Positions 26,104 through 34,955 of a stretch of DNA of 64,000 bases are shown in pieces. Each line of letters begins with the position of its first letter. Position 1 is the stretch's first letter. The notes under the pieces are model-generated. The model was not told the DNA's origin. It made no database searches and saw nothing but the letters and a program-made list of their open reading frames with translations. Source of the DNA: Lachnospiraceae bacterium UBA2864 (GTDB taxonomy: Bacteria > Bacillota > Clostridia > Lachnospirales > Lachnospiraceae); assembly GCA_002350525.1 (NCBI GenBank), contig DEFA01000017.1:101261-165260 (forward strand), in the 5' to 3' direction. The position numbers were made by a program, and so were the translations under genes.

Positions 26104-27249
26104 ATGGAAGAAATATCAATTGAAAAACTTCGTGAATTACCGAAAGATACATATGAGCTTATAGATATCAGGGATGAGGGACTGATACTGTACGGTATGA
26201 TACCTGGAGCGGTGAGTATCCCTATTGACGTTCCGGAGTCGGAGTTCAGCGATAAGATAAACCCGATACCGGCGGAAAAGACACTTATCTTTTATTGCGA
26301 GATCGGAAGAAAATCGAGAGAGATAGACGGTATTCCGTGTCTTGAAGGAAGAAAATGCCTGAGCCTCGAAGGAGGTTATGTCGGATATATAAGATCCGGT
26401 ATATCAACTGATGAGGATTGTATAGAGAAACAGAAGAAAGCAGAAGAGAGTATACGAAAGAAATACCATAAGCAGTTGTTTACTCCTTTTGCAAAGGCAT
26501 GTAAGACTTATCAGCTTATCTCGGAAGGAGATCACATTGCAGTCTGCATATCCGGCGGAAAAGATTCCATGCTCATGGCAAAGCTTTTCCAGGAGATACA
26601 GAGACATAAAAAAGTGAACTTCAAGCTGACTTTTCTTGTAATGGATCCCGGATATAATAAGGCGAACAGAGAACTTATAGAGAGTAATGCAAAGGCGCTC
26701 GGAATTCCGATAACGATCTTTGAAAGTGATATCTTCGATGCGGTGGATACCATAGAGAAGAGTCCGTGTTATCTCTGTGCCAGGATGAGAAGAGGATATC
26801 TTTACAGCAAGGCAAAGGAACTGGGCTGCAACAAGATAGCTCTTGGACATCATTATGATGATGTTATAGAGACGATCCTTATGGGCATGCTGTACGGCGC
26901 ACAGGTGCAGACTATGATGCCGAAGCTTCATAGTACCAACTTCGAAGGAATGGAGCTTATAAGGCCGTTATATCTGGTCAGAGAGAGCGATATCTGCGCA
27001 TGGAGGGATTACAACGAACTTCACTTCCTGCAGTGTGCATGTCACTTTACCGACACCTGTACCACCTGTCATGAGGACGGTACTACGTCTTCAAAGAGAC
27101 TTGAGACGAAGAAACTGATAGCGGAACTGAAAAAGGTCAATCCTTTTGTTGAGGCGAACATATTTAAGAGCGTTGAAAATGTAAATCTCGCTACGGTGAT
27201 AGCATATAAGAAAGACGGAGTGAAGCATTTCTTTACGGAAGACTATTAA
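26104..27249 (+). CDS. Rhodanese-TtcA-like fusion (probable tRNA thiolation enzyme)
   Basis: The start at 26104 gives 381 residues; an AGGTG SD overlaps the stop of the ATPase gene, and the GTG at 26095 would be within that SD. Residues ~1-105 form a rhodanese domain with Cys65 in the loop CEIGRKS. Residues ~120-381 form a TtcA-type PP-loop domain with SGGKDS (150-155), CYLC (222-225), GHHYDD and a second Cys cluster in CACHFTDTCTTC. TtcA-like enzymes thiolate tRNA using an Fe-S cluster and persulfide sulfur. The fused rhodanese could supply that sulfur. It lies in the same direction as the suf genes and transporter. Confidence 0.85.
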   Translation: MEEISIEKLRELPKDTYELIDIRDEGLILYGMIPGAVSIPIDVPESEFSDKINPIPAEKTLIFYCEIGRKSREIDGIPCLEGRKCLSLEGGYVGYIRSGISTDEDCIEKQKKAEESIRKKYHKQLFTPFAKACKTYQLISEGDHIAVCISGGKDSMLMAKLFQEIQRHKKVNFKLTFLVMDPGYNKANRELIESNAKALGIPITIFESDIFDAVDTIEKSPCYLCARMRRGYLYSKAKELGCNKIALGHHYDDVIETILMGMLYGAQVQTMMPKLHSTNFEGMELIRPLYLVRESDICAWRDYNELHFLQCACHFTDTCTTCHEDGTTSSKRLETKKLIAELKKVNPFVEANIFKSVENVNLATVIAYKKDGVKHFFTEDY

Positions 27250-27297
27250 ATATCTATTCAGCATATAACCGGAAAAAGAAAGAAAAGGGCAAAAAAG

Positions 27298-27325
27298 AAG
27301 GACAGCGGTTTTCATCGCTGTCCTT
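27298..27325. terminator. Bidirectional terminator between convergent genes
   Basis: AAGGACAGCG pairs with CGCTGTCCTT around a short loop, followed on the plus strand by TTTAAT. On the minus strand the hairpin is followed by a run of six T (A-tract at 27291-27296), so it can end prs as well as the fusion gene. Confidence 0.75.
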
Positions 27326-27331
27326 TAATAT

Positions 27332-28552
27332 TTAAAGAAAATATAACTGCTGACCCGGAGCCGTATAGTTGTCCGATATTGTATGATTCTGCTTATATTC
27401 CTTGATACGTGTCATGATTCTCTCTGTAGGATTCAGGAGATCGTTAATGGATGCATCATGGTTAAGGTGATCGATAACAATAGCGATATACTTGGAAATA
27501 TCTGCTGATTTATACCAAGGTCTTGAAAGAACTTCCGGCTTCTCATGAGTTGCGTTTGTTGAGATGACCATATTGAAGATTCCCTCTTCATAGGCCTTAT
27601 CGAATACTTCGACACCTGCAGTGAAAAGACCGAATGTAGCAAGACAGAAAACTCTTTTAGCCTTACGACGCTTAAGCTCTCTTGCAACATCCAGCATGGA
27701 TTCACCGGATGCGATCATATCATCTATGATGATAACGTCTTTTCCTTCAACGGAATCACCGAGGAATTCATGAGCAACTATAGGATTCTTTCCGTTAACA
27801 ACTCTTGAATAATCACGTCTCTTATAGAACATACCGACATCAACTCCGAAGTGGTTCGCAAAGTAGATGGCTCTGTTCATGGCACCTTCATCAGGGCTTA
27901 TAACCATAATGTGGTCGTTATCGAGCTCAAGATCAGGAATTGTCTTAAGCATACATTTGATAAACTGGTAAGTCGGCATAAGACTCTCAAAGCCACTTGT
28001 AGGAATAGCGTTCTGTACCTTCGGCTCATGTGCATCAAAGGTTATGATGTTCTCAACACCCATTGATACAAGCTCCTGAAGAGCTATGGCACAGTCAAGT
28101 GATTCACGTGATGCGCGCTTGTCCTGTCTTGATTCATACAGGAAAGGCATGATCACATTGATCCTTCTCGCTTTACCTGCACTGGCTGCGATGATTCTCT
28201 TGACGTCGGCAAAATGCTCGTCCGGAGACATCGGAACCATACGTCCTCCAAGATTGTATTCGATGCTTGAATTTATAACATCCACAAGTATGTATAAATC
28301 AGCACCTCTTACAGAATCCTTGATAACCCCTTTTGCTTCTCCGGAAGCAAATCTTGTACACTCCACATTAACAAGATAACTGTCCTTCTCATAACCTGTG
28401 AACTCAACACTCTGTGTACTGAGATCTTCACGTTCTTTTCTCCAACGAGAGATATAACGGTCAACTCTTTGTCCGAGAGTTGTACAGCTGCTTAATGCAA
28501 CAATCCTAAGCGGTCCTACAGGTACGGTTACTAGTTTGCTCTGATCAGGCAT
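27332..28552 (-). CDS. prs: Ribose-phosphate pyrophosphokinase (long form)
   Basis: It makes PRPP from ribose-5-phosphate and ATP for nucleotide, His and Trp synthesis. The 406 residues are about 80 longer than the usual ~320, with extra sequence at both ends and in the middle. PRPP-binding loop VIIIDDMIASGESM and the metal site region TFDAHEPKVQNA are present. GGAGG precedes the ATG. It is the third gene of dnaD-dnaI-prs, 21 bp after dnaI. Long Prs forms are common in Lachnospiraceae and relatives; activity is expected. Confidence 0.9.
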   Translation of the reverse strand: MPDQSKLVTVPVGPLRIVALSSCTTLGQRVDRYISRWRKEREDLSTQSVEFTGYEKDSYLVNVECTRFASGEAKGVIKDSVRGADLYILVDVINSSIEYNLGGRMVPMSPDEHFADVKRIIAASAGKARRINVIMPFLYESRQDKRASRESLDCAIALQELVSMGVENIITFDAHEPKVQNAIPTSGFESLMPTYQFIKCMLKTIPDLELDNDHIMVISPDEGAMNRAIYFANHFGVDVGMFYKRRDYSRVVNGKNPIVAHEFLGDSVEGKDVIIIDDMIASGESMLDVARELKRRKAKRVFCLATFGLFTAGVEVFDKAYEEGIFNMVISTNATHEKPEVLSRPWYKSADISKYIAIVIDHLNHDASINDLLNPTERIMTRIKEYKQNHTISDNYTAPGQQLYFL

Positions 28553-28573
28553 GTTTTTTCCTCCGATTGGACA

Positions 28574-29581
28574 TCAGTCCTTGTTTTTAAAATATGCTTT
28601 TCTCTTTTGGTAACGTATGTTCTTACCGTAAAGATGATACAAAGTGTAATGCTGCACCATTCTTGACATTATCCTTTCGGTATAGCGTTCGGCTATTTCG
28701 TCAAGTGTTAGATTGGTTGATATAATGGTGGATCTTTCTTCAAGGATTCTTCTGTTTACTATCTCGAAGAACTGAGACTGCACAAAGGTATTCATCAGTT
28801 CCGTACCGAGATCGTCTATGATAAGAAGATCCGAAGAGAAGATGTTGTCATATATATCCGCAAGCATCTGACTCTTTGAACGCCCCATGACATATGTTGA
28901 CAGGATATCTTCAAACAGTTCATTTGATGTAAGATACAGTACAGAGTGTCCCGTGTCAAGCAGATTCTTCGCAATACAATTCGTAAGGAAGGTTTTTCCG
29001 AGACCCGGGGAACCGTAGAGCAGTATATTATCAAATGAATCATCAAAGTCCCGAACGAAGGCTTTTGCCTTGTTCAGAATATGAAGAGCGTTGTCATAGG
29101 GTGACGGCTTTTCGGCCGTGCCTTCATTACTATAATACGATAAGTCGAACGTGTCAAAGTTTTCTGTAGATAAAATTTTATCAAGATTGGAATTTTTATA
29201 TAAATCACGTATCTGCATTATGCGTACACATTTGCAGACAGCCCCGTCGATAAAGCCTTCGTCGCGGCATATAGGGCAGTTATATATAGGATCAAGGTAA
29301 TCGGCCGGAAAACCGATACCTTTTAAAAAATTTTTTCTTTTTTCTCTGAGAGCGGCTATCCTCTCTGAAATGTCTGATGAGGAACTGCTGCCTTCAGTGG
29401 ACATGATACGGGCTCTTGCCTCGGAGAATGACAGAGCCTTGATCTCTTCATCGACCTTAAGGATGTCGGGACAAAGGGCTGTAGCCTCATCATAACGCTC
29501 CTGTTCGGTTCTGTGATTTTCTGTTCTTATCCGGCTGAGCTGCCAGCTGATATTTGTTTTTTCTGTAAGTTCGATATTCAC
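28574..29581 (-). CDS. dnaI: DnaI/DnaC-like helicase loader ATPase
   Basis: The 335-residue AAA+ protein is related to DnaI and DnaC, which load the replicative helicase. A zinc-finger-like CPICRDEGFIDGAVCKC lies before the ATPase core; Walker A is GSPGLGKTFL and Walker B is LLIIDDLGTE, with sensor residues in STNLTLDEI. It starts with GTG, overlapping the dnaD stop by four bases (GTGA), so the two are translationally coupled. Confidence 0.85.
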   Translation of the reverse strand: MNIELTEKTNISWQLSRIRTENHRTEQERYDEATALCPDILKVDEEIKALSFSEARARIMSTEGSSSSSDISERIAALREKRKNFLKGIGFPADYLDPIYNCPICRDEGFIDGAVCKCVRIMQIRDLYKNSNLDKILSTENFDTFDLSYYSNEGTAEKPSPYDNALHILNKAKAFVRDFDDSFDNILLYGSPGLGKTFLTNCIAKNLLDTGHSVLYLTSNELFEDILSTYVMGRSKSQMLADIYDNIFSSDLLIIDDLGTELMNTFVQSQFFEIVNRRILEERSTIISTNLTLDEIAERYTERIMSRMVQHYTLYHLYGKNIRYQKRKAYFKNKD

Positions 29582-30678
29582 GAGTTTGTTCTAACCTCAT
29601 CCAGATAAAGCTGTTCGATATCTCTCAGATCGCTGGAAGAAGTGCTTAGTTGACTTCCTGCGGATGTACGTGAAGAAGATTTCTTCTCGTTACGGCTGCG
29701 TCTGTGATTATCGTCAAGTGTATTGATATCCGCAAAGCTTCTTACGTTGCTGCTGTACCAGCTCTCCAGAATACCGTTTACGTAGTTAAAGGTTACCGAG
29801 TTTGGCTTGGAAGAGATGGCTCTTCTGCAGGCTTCGAGAATGATCGGTTCAGTGAAACCGAGCTCTCTGGTCCAGTGATCTATGAACTTACGTTCAACAG
29901 GAGCCGGCATACGGGAAGTGATTCCGAGTTCCTTCAAGATCTTGGTATAAAGAGAGTAATACATGGCAGTGAAGGCCTCGGCTTCGCTTCTTGTAGTGAT
30001 CTCGTTATTATACCAGTTAATGGCAACCTTTTCTATATAGCTGAAGTTTGTCTTCTTGATCGAAGCGCAGTACTCCAGCAGATATTCGATAAGATCGAAT
30101 GACAGTTTGAGATTGTCATATATATAGATGAGAGAATCGATATCTCTCTTTGTGAGCTCTCTGTCGCAGTAAGCTCTGGCCTCGGACTTGAGGTTACAGA
30201 ACTGGGTATCTGCAAGAACAGAGTTGATCTTATCCGGAGTAGGAGCTGTCTTCTTTGGTGCTTCCTTACCGGATGGCCCGTCCACCGGAGAATCTTCAGC
30301 AGGGGCAGCAGCCTCCTTTTTCTTGAGACCACCCTCCAGTGACAGAGCCTCTTCAAGACTGCTCTCATCGGATATTCTTTCCGGTTTTGAGAGACTGCAT
30401 ATCACAATCCCGTTAACCTCGCCTTCCTTGTTATAGGAAAGTTTCAGAACATCCTGCCTGATCCAGTACTTGATCCCCCTGCACACATCCTTTTCCGTGC
30501 AGTTAAGATGATCTGCGATATCCGATACGGATATCGGTCTGCCGGCACTGCACAACCTGGCAAGATACAGATACAGCTTAACGAAATCCCCGTTAGCTGC
30601 ATTCATATAGTAATCTATGAAATTATTTGAAATGCTGGAAAATGTTTCTTCTTCAGCAGAAATTGTTATAGTTGCCAT
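29578..30678 (-). CDS. dnaD: DnaD-domain replication initiation protein
   Basis: This protein is a DnaD/DnaB-type primosome component. An N-terminal winged-helix region (LARLCSAGRPISVSDIADHL) is followed by a low-complexity Pro/Ala/Lys linker and a C-terminal DnaD domain (residues ~230-310) with FIDHWTRELGFTEPIILEACRRA and FNYVNGILESW. The start at 30678 has GGGAGG upstream; the longer TTG start at 30699 would begin at the edge of that SD. The downstream gene is its helicase-loader partner. Confidence 0.85.
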   Translation of the reverse strand: MATITISAEEETFSSISNNFIDYYMNAANGDFVKLYLYLARLCSAGRPISVSDIADHLNCTEKDVCRGIKYWIRQDVLKLSYNKEGEVNGIVICSLSKPERISDESSLEEALSLEGGLKKKEAAAPAEDSPVDGPSGKEAPKKTAPTPDKINSVLADTQFCNLKSEARAYCDRELTKRDIDSLIYIYDNLKLSFDLIEYLLEYCASIKKTNFSYIEKVAINWYNNEITTRSEAEAFTAMYYSLYTKILKELGITSRMPAPVERKFIDHWTRELGFTEPIILEACRRAISSKPNSVTFNYVNGILESWYSSNVRSFADINTLDDNHRRSRNEKKSSSRTSAGSQLSTSSSDLRDIEQLYLDEVRTNS

Positions 30679-30733
30679 AATTTTTGTAGAACCTCCCAAG
30701 CCCCAAGACTGTAAATTTGATTACAGCGAATTG

Positions 30734-30762
30734 ATTATAACAACGATATCAACTATTTGCAA
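30734..30762 (-). promoter_or_regulatory. Promoter of dnaD-dnaI-prs
   Basis: On the minus strand TTGCAA (-35), a 17-base spacer and a perfect TATAAT (-10) lie about 55 bp before the dnaD start. Confidence 0.6.
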
Positions 30763-30857
30763 ATGCCGGAAAGCCTTATTTCATGCGGATTTCCGTTTGT
30801 TGATATTGTTGAAAATGTTTATAAATATATTTTCGATTTGAAAAAATCCGAAAATAA

Positions 30858-30888
30858 AGGACTTTGAAGATGGTGTCTCCAAAGTCCT
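30858..30888 (-). terminator. Terminator of murC
   Basis: On the minus strand AGGACTTTG pairs with CAAAGTCCT (13-base loop) and is followed by TTTATTTT. It lies about 70 bp after the murC stop and separates murC from dnaD. Confidence 0.7.
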
Positions 30889-30890
30889 CT

Positions 30891-30955
30891 TGTTGATAAG
30901 TGTATGTTCATAACACGTTTCAGATGGTGGAAAAAGTTGTGGATAATGTTGATAA
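30891..30955. promoter_or_regulatory. Cluster of DnaA-box-like sites
   Basis: A perfect DnaA box (TGTGGATAA, complement TTATCCACA) is at 30938-30946. Two copies of TGTTGATAA, one mismatch away, are at 30891-30899 and 30947-30955. All three have the same orientation. They lie between the murC stop and the dnaD promoter. Confidence 0.45.
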
Positions 30956-30956
30956 C

Positions 30957-32354
30957 TTATTTTGATAACAGGTTTTCGCCCACGGAATCAATGTTTCCGG
31001 CGCCCATAGTTATTAACATATCATTGTTTTTATAATTTTCCGAAAAATATTTTTCTATCGCATCAAAACTTCCGAGATATACGGCATCGCATCCCTTTTC
31101 ACGGAGAAGTTTTTCAATATCTTTAGAGCTTATTGTTTCGTCGAATGGCTCTCTTGCAGCATAGATATCCGCAAGCAGAACATGGTCCGCAACGGACAGT
31201 GCATCTGCAAAGTGCTCGAGATGTGCCTTGGTTCTCGAGTAGGTATGTGGCTGGAATGCTACCCAGAGGTCACCCTTCTTAATGGAGTTGGCAACCGCGA
31301 GAGAAGCGGCAATCTCTGTCGGATGATGAGCATAGTCATCGACTACGGTCACATTTCCATCTAAAGTACCCTTGTACTGGAAACGTCTGTCTGCACTGTG
31401 ACAGAGTCTGAGACCTTCGACGATACTTTCGAAAGAAAGTCCGAGGAAGTCAGATGCCGCAATTGCCGAAAGCGAATTGACTGCGTTATGCTTTCCCGTA
31501 ACAGAGAGGATGATCTCTCCGCGATTCTCTCCGTTAGTTACGAGCTCGTATATCGGCTGTCCGAGTTCGTTAAGCCTTATGTTCTCTGCTCTGTAATCAT
31601 TATCGGCTCCGGTACCGAAGGTGATAACTTTTATGTTCATACCTGCGACCTTTGCAAGTACCTTATCCTTATAAGGAGAATCACCGTTCAGGATGAGTGC
31701 ACCGTCATCTTTTGTCTTTGTTGCAAAGGTAGCGAAGGACTCTACGATGTTATCCATGTTCTTGAAGAAGTCAAGATGATCGTTATCTATATTAAGGATG
31801 ATACTTACAAAAGGATTAAATGCGTGATAGCTGTTTGTATATTCGCATGCTTCCGTAACGAAGTAGTCGGAACTTCCGACTCTGATGTTTCCGCCGATCG
31901 CGTGAAGCATTCCTCCTATGGAGATGGTCGGGTCGGTTGATGCCGCCAGAAGTATGTGAGACATCATGGAAGTGGTTGTTGTCTTTCCGTGAGTACCCGC
32001 AACAGCAATGCTGTACTTATAAGCCTCCATGATCTGACCGAGAAGCTCGGCACGTGTAAGCATAGGAATGCCGGCTGCCTGAGCCGCAACATATTCCTCG
32101 TTATCCGGGTGAATGGCTGCGGTGTATACTATAAGGTCGATGTCGGAGGTTATGTTTTCGGCAACCTGACCTATATTTACTTTGATGCCGGAAGCTTTAA
32201 GGTTTTCAACTACGTCGCTGTCATGCATATCCGATCCGGACACCTTAAAACCCGCACGGTGAAGGATCTCAGCAAGACCGCTCATGCTGATTCCTCCTAT
32301 ACCCATAAAGTAAACGTTGCAGGGGTTGTTAAAATCTATTATTACATTATTCAT
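30957..32354 (-). CDS. murC: UDP-N-acetylmuramate--L-alanine ligase
   Basis: It adds L-Ala to UDP-MurNAc, the first amino acid of the peptidoglycan stem. Mur-ligase features are present: GIGGISMSGLAEIL near the N-terminus, the P-loop GTHGKTTTTSMM, the central NIDNDHLDFF, and the C-terminal DDYAHHPTEI and FQPHTYSRT. The ATG at 32354 has AGAAAGG upstream; the longer TTG frame at 32387 begins before that SD and is less likely. Length is 465 residues. Confidence 0.95.
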   Translation of the reverse strand: MNNVIIDFNNPCNVYFMGIGGISMSGLAEILHRAGFKVSGSDMHDSDVVENLKASGIKVNIGQVAENITSDIDLIVYTAAIHPDNEEYVAAQAAGIPMLTRAELLGQIMEAYKYSIAVAGTHGKTTTTSMMSHILLAASTDPTISIGGMLHAIGGNIRVGSSDYFVTEACEYTNSYHAFNPFVSIILNIDNDHLDFFKNMDNIVESFATFATKTKDDGALILNGDSPYKDKVLAKVAGMNIKVITFGTGADNDYRAENIRLNELGQPIYELVTNGENRGEIILSVTGKHNAVNSLSAIAASDFLGLSFESIVEGLRLCHSADRRFQYKGTLDGNVTVVDDYAHHPTEIAASLAVANSIKKGDLWVAFQPHTYSRTKAHLEHFADALSVADHVLLADIYAAREPFDETISSKDIEKLLREKGCDAVYLGSFDAIEKYFSENYKNNDMLITMGAGNIDSVGENLLSK

Positions 32355-32483
32355 ATGAGTTTCAGACCTTTCTGAATATTTTTTCAACCTAAATAGTATA
32401 GCACAATAGTCACAAGGTTTGAATAACTAAATTTTTGAGCAAAAAGACGTGATTTACTTTAAAAAATAATGGAAATATTTTAC

Positions 32484-32512
32484 TTTACATTCAATTTGTA
32501 AAGATATATACT
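32484..32512 (+). promoter_or_regulatory. Promoter of ilvE
   Basis: TTTACA (-35), a 17-base spacer and TATACT (-10) lie about 65 bp before ilvE, in the divergent region between murC and ilvE. Confidence 0.6.
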
Positions 32513-32576
32513 TATTTCTTAGAGTGGCCGATAGTGTCGGACGCCATACATTTTACGGAAACGGAGATGGTTAAAA

Positions 32577-33599
32577 ATGGAGAAAAAGGATATCGATTGG
32601 AGCACACTTGGATTTGGCTATATTGAGACAGATGCAAGTTATGTATCAAATTACAAGAACGGTGCATGGGATGACGGCGTGATCACACCGGATCATACTA
32701 TTACTATGAATGAGTGCGCATGCGTTCTTCATTATTCACAGTCATGTTTTGAAGGACTTAAGGCATACAGAACAGAAGACGGACATATCGTTACATTTCG
32801 TCCTGACTTAAATGCACAGCGTATGGTGGATACTTGCGCAAGACTTGAGATGCCTGCATTTCCTGTAGATAGATTTGTAGATGCTGTTGAGAAGGTTGTA
32901 AAGGCAAATGAAGACTGGGTTCCTCCTTATGGTTCCGGAGCTACTCTCTATATCAGACCTTATATGTTCGGATATAACTCGGTTATCGGTGTTAAGCCTG
33001 CTGATGAGTATCAGTTCAGAATTCTTGTTACACCTGTAGGTCCTTATTTCAAGGGCGGCGCTAAGCCTATCACAATTCGTGTAAGTGATTTTGACAGAGC
33101 AGCACCTAACGGAACAGGTCATGTTAAGGCAGGTCTTAACTATGCTATGTCACTTCATGCAATCGTAGATGCTCATAAGAAGGGCTTTGACGAGAATATG
33201 TACCTCGATCCTGCAACAAGAACAAAGGTTGAGGAAACAGGCGGAGCAAACTTCATATTTATAAAGGGTAACAAGTTCATTACACCTAAGTCATCAAGTA
33301 TACTTCCATCAATCACAAGACGTTCTCTTGAGGTTGTTGCTGATAAGTATCTCGGTATGGAAGTTGAAGAAAGAGAAGTATTCTTCGATGAGGTATCAAC
33401 TTTTGACGAGTGTGGTCTCTGCGGAACTGCTGCAGTTATCTCTCCGGTAGGAAAGATCAACGACCACGGTAAGGAAATCTGCTTCCCAAGCGGTATGGAA
33501 GACATGGGTCCTAAGACAAAACAGCTTTATGATACACTCACCGGTATTCAGATGGGTAGAATCGAAGCACCGGAAGGATGGATCAAGGTTATAAAGTAA
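32577..33599 (+). CDS. ilvE: Branched-chain amino acid aminotransferase
   Basis: The 340-residue class IV PLP aminotransferase interconverts Val, Leu and Ile with their keto acids. It has the long-type N-terminus (WSTLGFGYIETD), HYSQSCFEGLKAYR, the Lys-containing HVKAGLNYAMSL, and the YLDPATRTKVEETGGANFIFIKG segment. SD is GGAGATGG. Codon use (AAG, GCT, ACA rich) suggests strong expression. Confidence 0.94.
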   Translation: MEKKDIDWSTLGFGYIETDASYVSNYKNGAWDDGVITPDHTITMNECACVLHYSQSCFEGLKAYRTEDGHIVTFRPDLNAQRMVDTCARLEMPAFPVDRFVDAVEKVVKANEDWVPPYGSGATLYIRPYMFGYNSVIGVKPADEYQFRILVTPVGPYFKGGAKPITIRVSDFDRAAPNGTGHVKAGLNYAMSLHAIVDAHKKGFDENMYLDPATRTKVEETGGANFIFIKGNKFITPKSSSILPSITRRSLEVVADKYLGMEVEEREVFFDEVSTFDECGLCGTAAVISPVGKINDHGKEICFPSGMEDMGPKTKQLYDTLTGIQMGRIEAPEGWIKVIK

Positions 33600-33631
33600 G
33601 GAACATCCTGACATTAAATATACTATATTCA

Positions 33632-33661
33632 GGGCACCGGTTCCGTATGGATCCGGTGCCC
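33632..33661 (+). terminator. Hairpin after ilvE
   Basis: GGGCACCGG pairs perfectly with CCGGTGCCC around a 12-base loop, 32 bases after ilvE. No U-run follows; the next gene starts 18 bases later, so it may attenuate rather than end transcription. Confidence 0.5.
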
Positions 33662-33679
33662 GTTAAGGTTAATAAGGTT

Positions 33680-34183
33680 ATGAAGAGAATAAGTTATAAA
33701 AATATCTTATCATTAATACTTATTGCCATGATGCTTTTGACAATTACATCTTGTGGAACAGCCGGTAAAGAAGTTCATGAGAGCGGTATGGTGATAACAC
33801 TTCCGAAAGGGTTTCAGCGAGCCACTATGGAAAACGCGACCTGGTACTATAAGAGCAGTGATGCTCTTGCTATGGGTATAAGAATCTATAAGTCAGATCT
33901 TGAAAAAGAAGGTCTGGAATCGAATTCGGCTCAGGATTATGCAGCTGCTTACATCAAGGCGAATTCTGTACCGGGAGATCCCGAGATACAGATTGAAGAC
34001 AAATACATATATTTTGAATATGATGCAAAAGTGTCGGGATCGGCTTATTCTTACCTGACATGTATATATGACCATGATGACACATACTGGCTGGTGAATT
34101 TTGCCTGCTATAAACAGGCATATAAGGAATCCAGATCGGATTTCTTCAAATGGGCGGATTCAGTGGAGTTTGAGAATGAATAA
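33680..34183 (+). CDS. Small lipoprotein of unknown function
   Basis: The 167-residue protein starts at 33680, where a signal peptide MKRISYKNILSLILIAMMLL leads to a lipobox TITSCG. The longer frame from 33578 runs through the ilvE terminator region and has no reason to be translated. The mature part (about 145 residues) is an alpha/beta domain with no motif I recognise. It overlaps the ABC permease gene by 8 bases, so it may be an accessory to that exporter. Confidence 0.7.
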   Translation: MKRISYKNILSLILIAMMLLTITSCGTAGKEVHESGMVITLPKGFQRATMENATWYYKSSDALAMGIRIYKSDLEKEGLESNSAQDYAAAYIKANSVPGDPEIQIEDKYIYFEYDAKVSGSAYSYLTCIYDHDDTYWLVNFACYKQAYKESRSDFFKWADSVEFENE

Positions 34184-34946
34184 TAAGTCTTTTCTTCAGA
34201 ACAGATTTATACTTTCGGAACTAGTTAAGAAAGGCATAAGATTAAAGTACAGAAGATCGTATCTGGGAATTGTGTGGTCACTTCTGGAACCGCTTCTTAC
34301 CATGATCGTGCTGACTATAGTTTTCGGTACGCTTATGGGAATAGATGATATATCGTTCCCTGTTTATATTCTGGCGGGCAGACTCTTTTACGGATTTTTC
34401 TCACAGAGTACGACCGCAGCTCTTAAGTCTATCCGTGCCAACAGTGCCATTATAAAAAAAGTTTATGTGCCGAAGGTTCTGTATCCGCTTTCGGCGGTTA
34501 TATTTAACTATATAATCTTTTTGATATCGCTCATAGTTCTTGCGGCGGTGTCCGTTGCGCTTAAAGTATATCCGACGATATATCTTCTTCAGGCATTTCT
34601 TCCTCTTATCGTTCTTTTCCTTCTCAGTCTGGGAGTCGGACTTGTGATGTCCACCGTGGGCGTTTTTTTCAGGGATATGGAGTATCTGTGGAATGTTGTG
34701 CTGATGCTTATCATGTATACATCGGCTATATTTTATATGCCGGAAAAGCTGCTTAAAAGCGGTTGGGGATTTATCCTGAAATGCAATCCGCTTTACTGCA
34801 GCATTGCATGTTTCAGAGATGCGTTGTTCGGAAGACCGATGGAAATGAAACTTCTTTTATATGCATTTCTTTTCAGCGTGGCTGCATGTATAATAGGTAT
34901 GATCGCATTTAAGAAGAACGAAGATAAGTTTATACTTAATATATAG
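34176..34946 (+). CDS. ABC-2 type polysaccharide/teichoic-acid exporter permease
   Basis: The 256-residue permease has about six membrane helices and the family N-terminal pattern IRLKYRRSYLGIVWSLLEPLL, as in TagG, Wzm and RfbD. It exports undecaprenyl-linked cell-wall polymers together with the next gene. The start at 34176 overlaps the lipoprotein stop by 8 bases and has GGAG upstream; the longer frame from 34101 is not supported. Confidence 0.88.
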   Translation: MNNKSFLQNRFILSELVKKGIRLKYRRSYLGIVWSLLEPLLTMIVLTIVFGTLMGIDDISFPVYILAGRLFYGFFSQSTTAALKSIRANSAIIKKVYVPKVLYPLSAVIFNYIIFLISLIVLAAVSVALKVYPTIYLLQAFLPLIVLFLLSLGVGLVMSTVGVFFRDMEYLWNVVLMLIMYTSAIFYMPEKLLKSGWGFILKCNPLYCSIACFRDALFGRPMEMKLLLYAFLFSVAACIIGMIAFKKNEDKFILNI

Positions 34947-34955
34947 AGTGATAGT

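Noticed and set aside
30700..30956. Origin of replication
   Set aside because: DnaA-like boxes and AT-rich DNA occur next to dnaD, but dnaA and dnaN are absent and only one box is perfect; a regulatory cluster is the safer reading.
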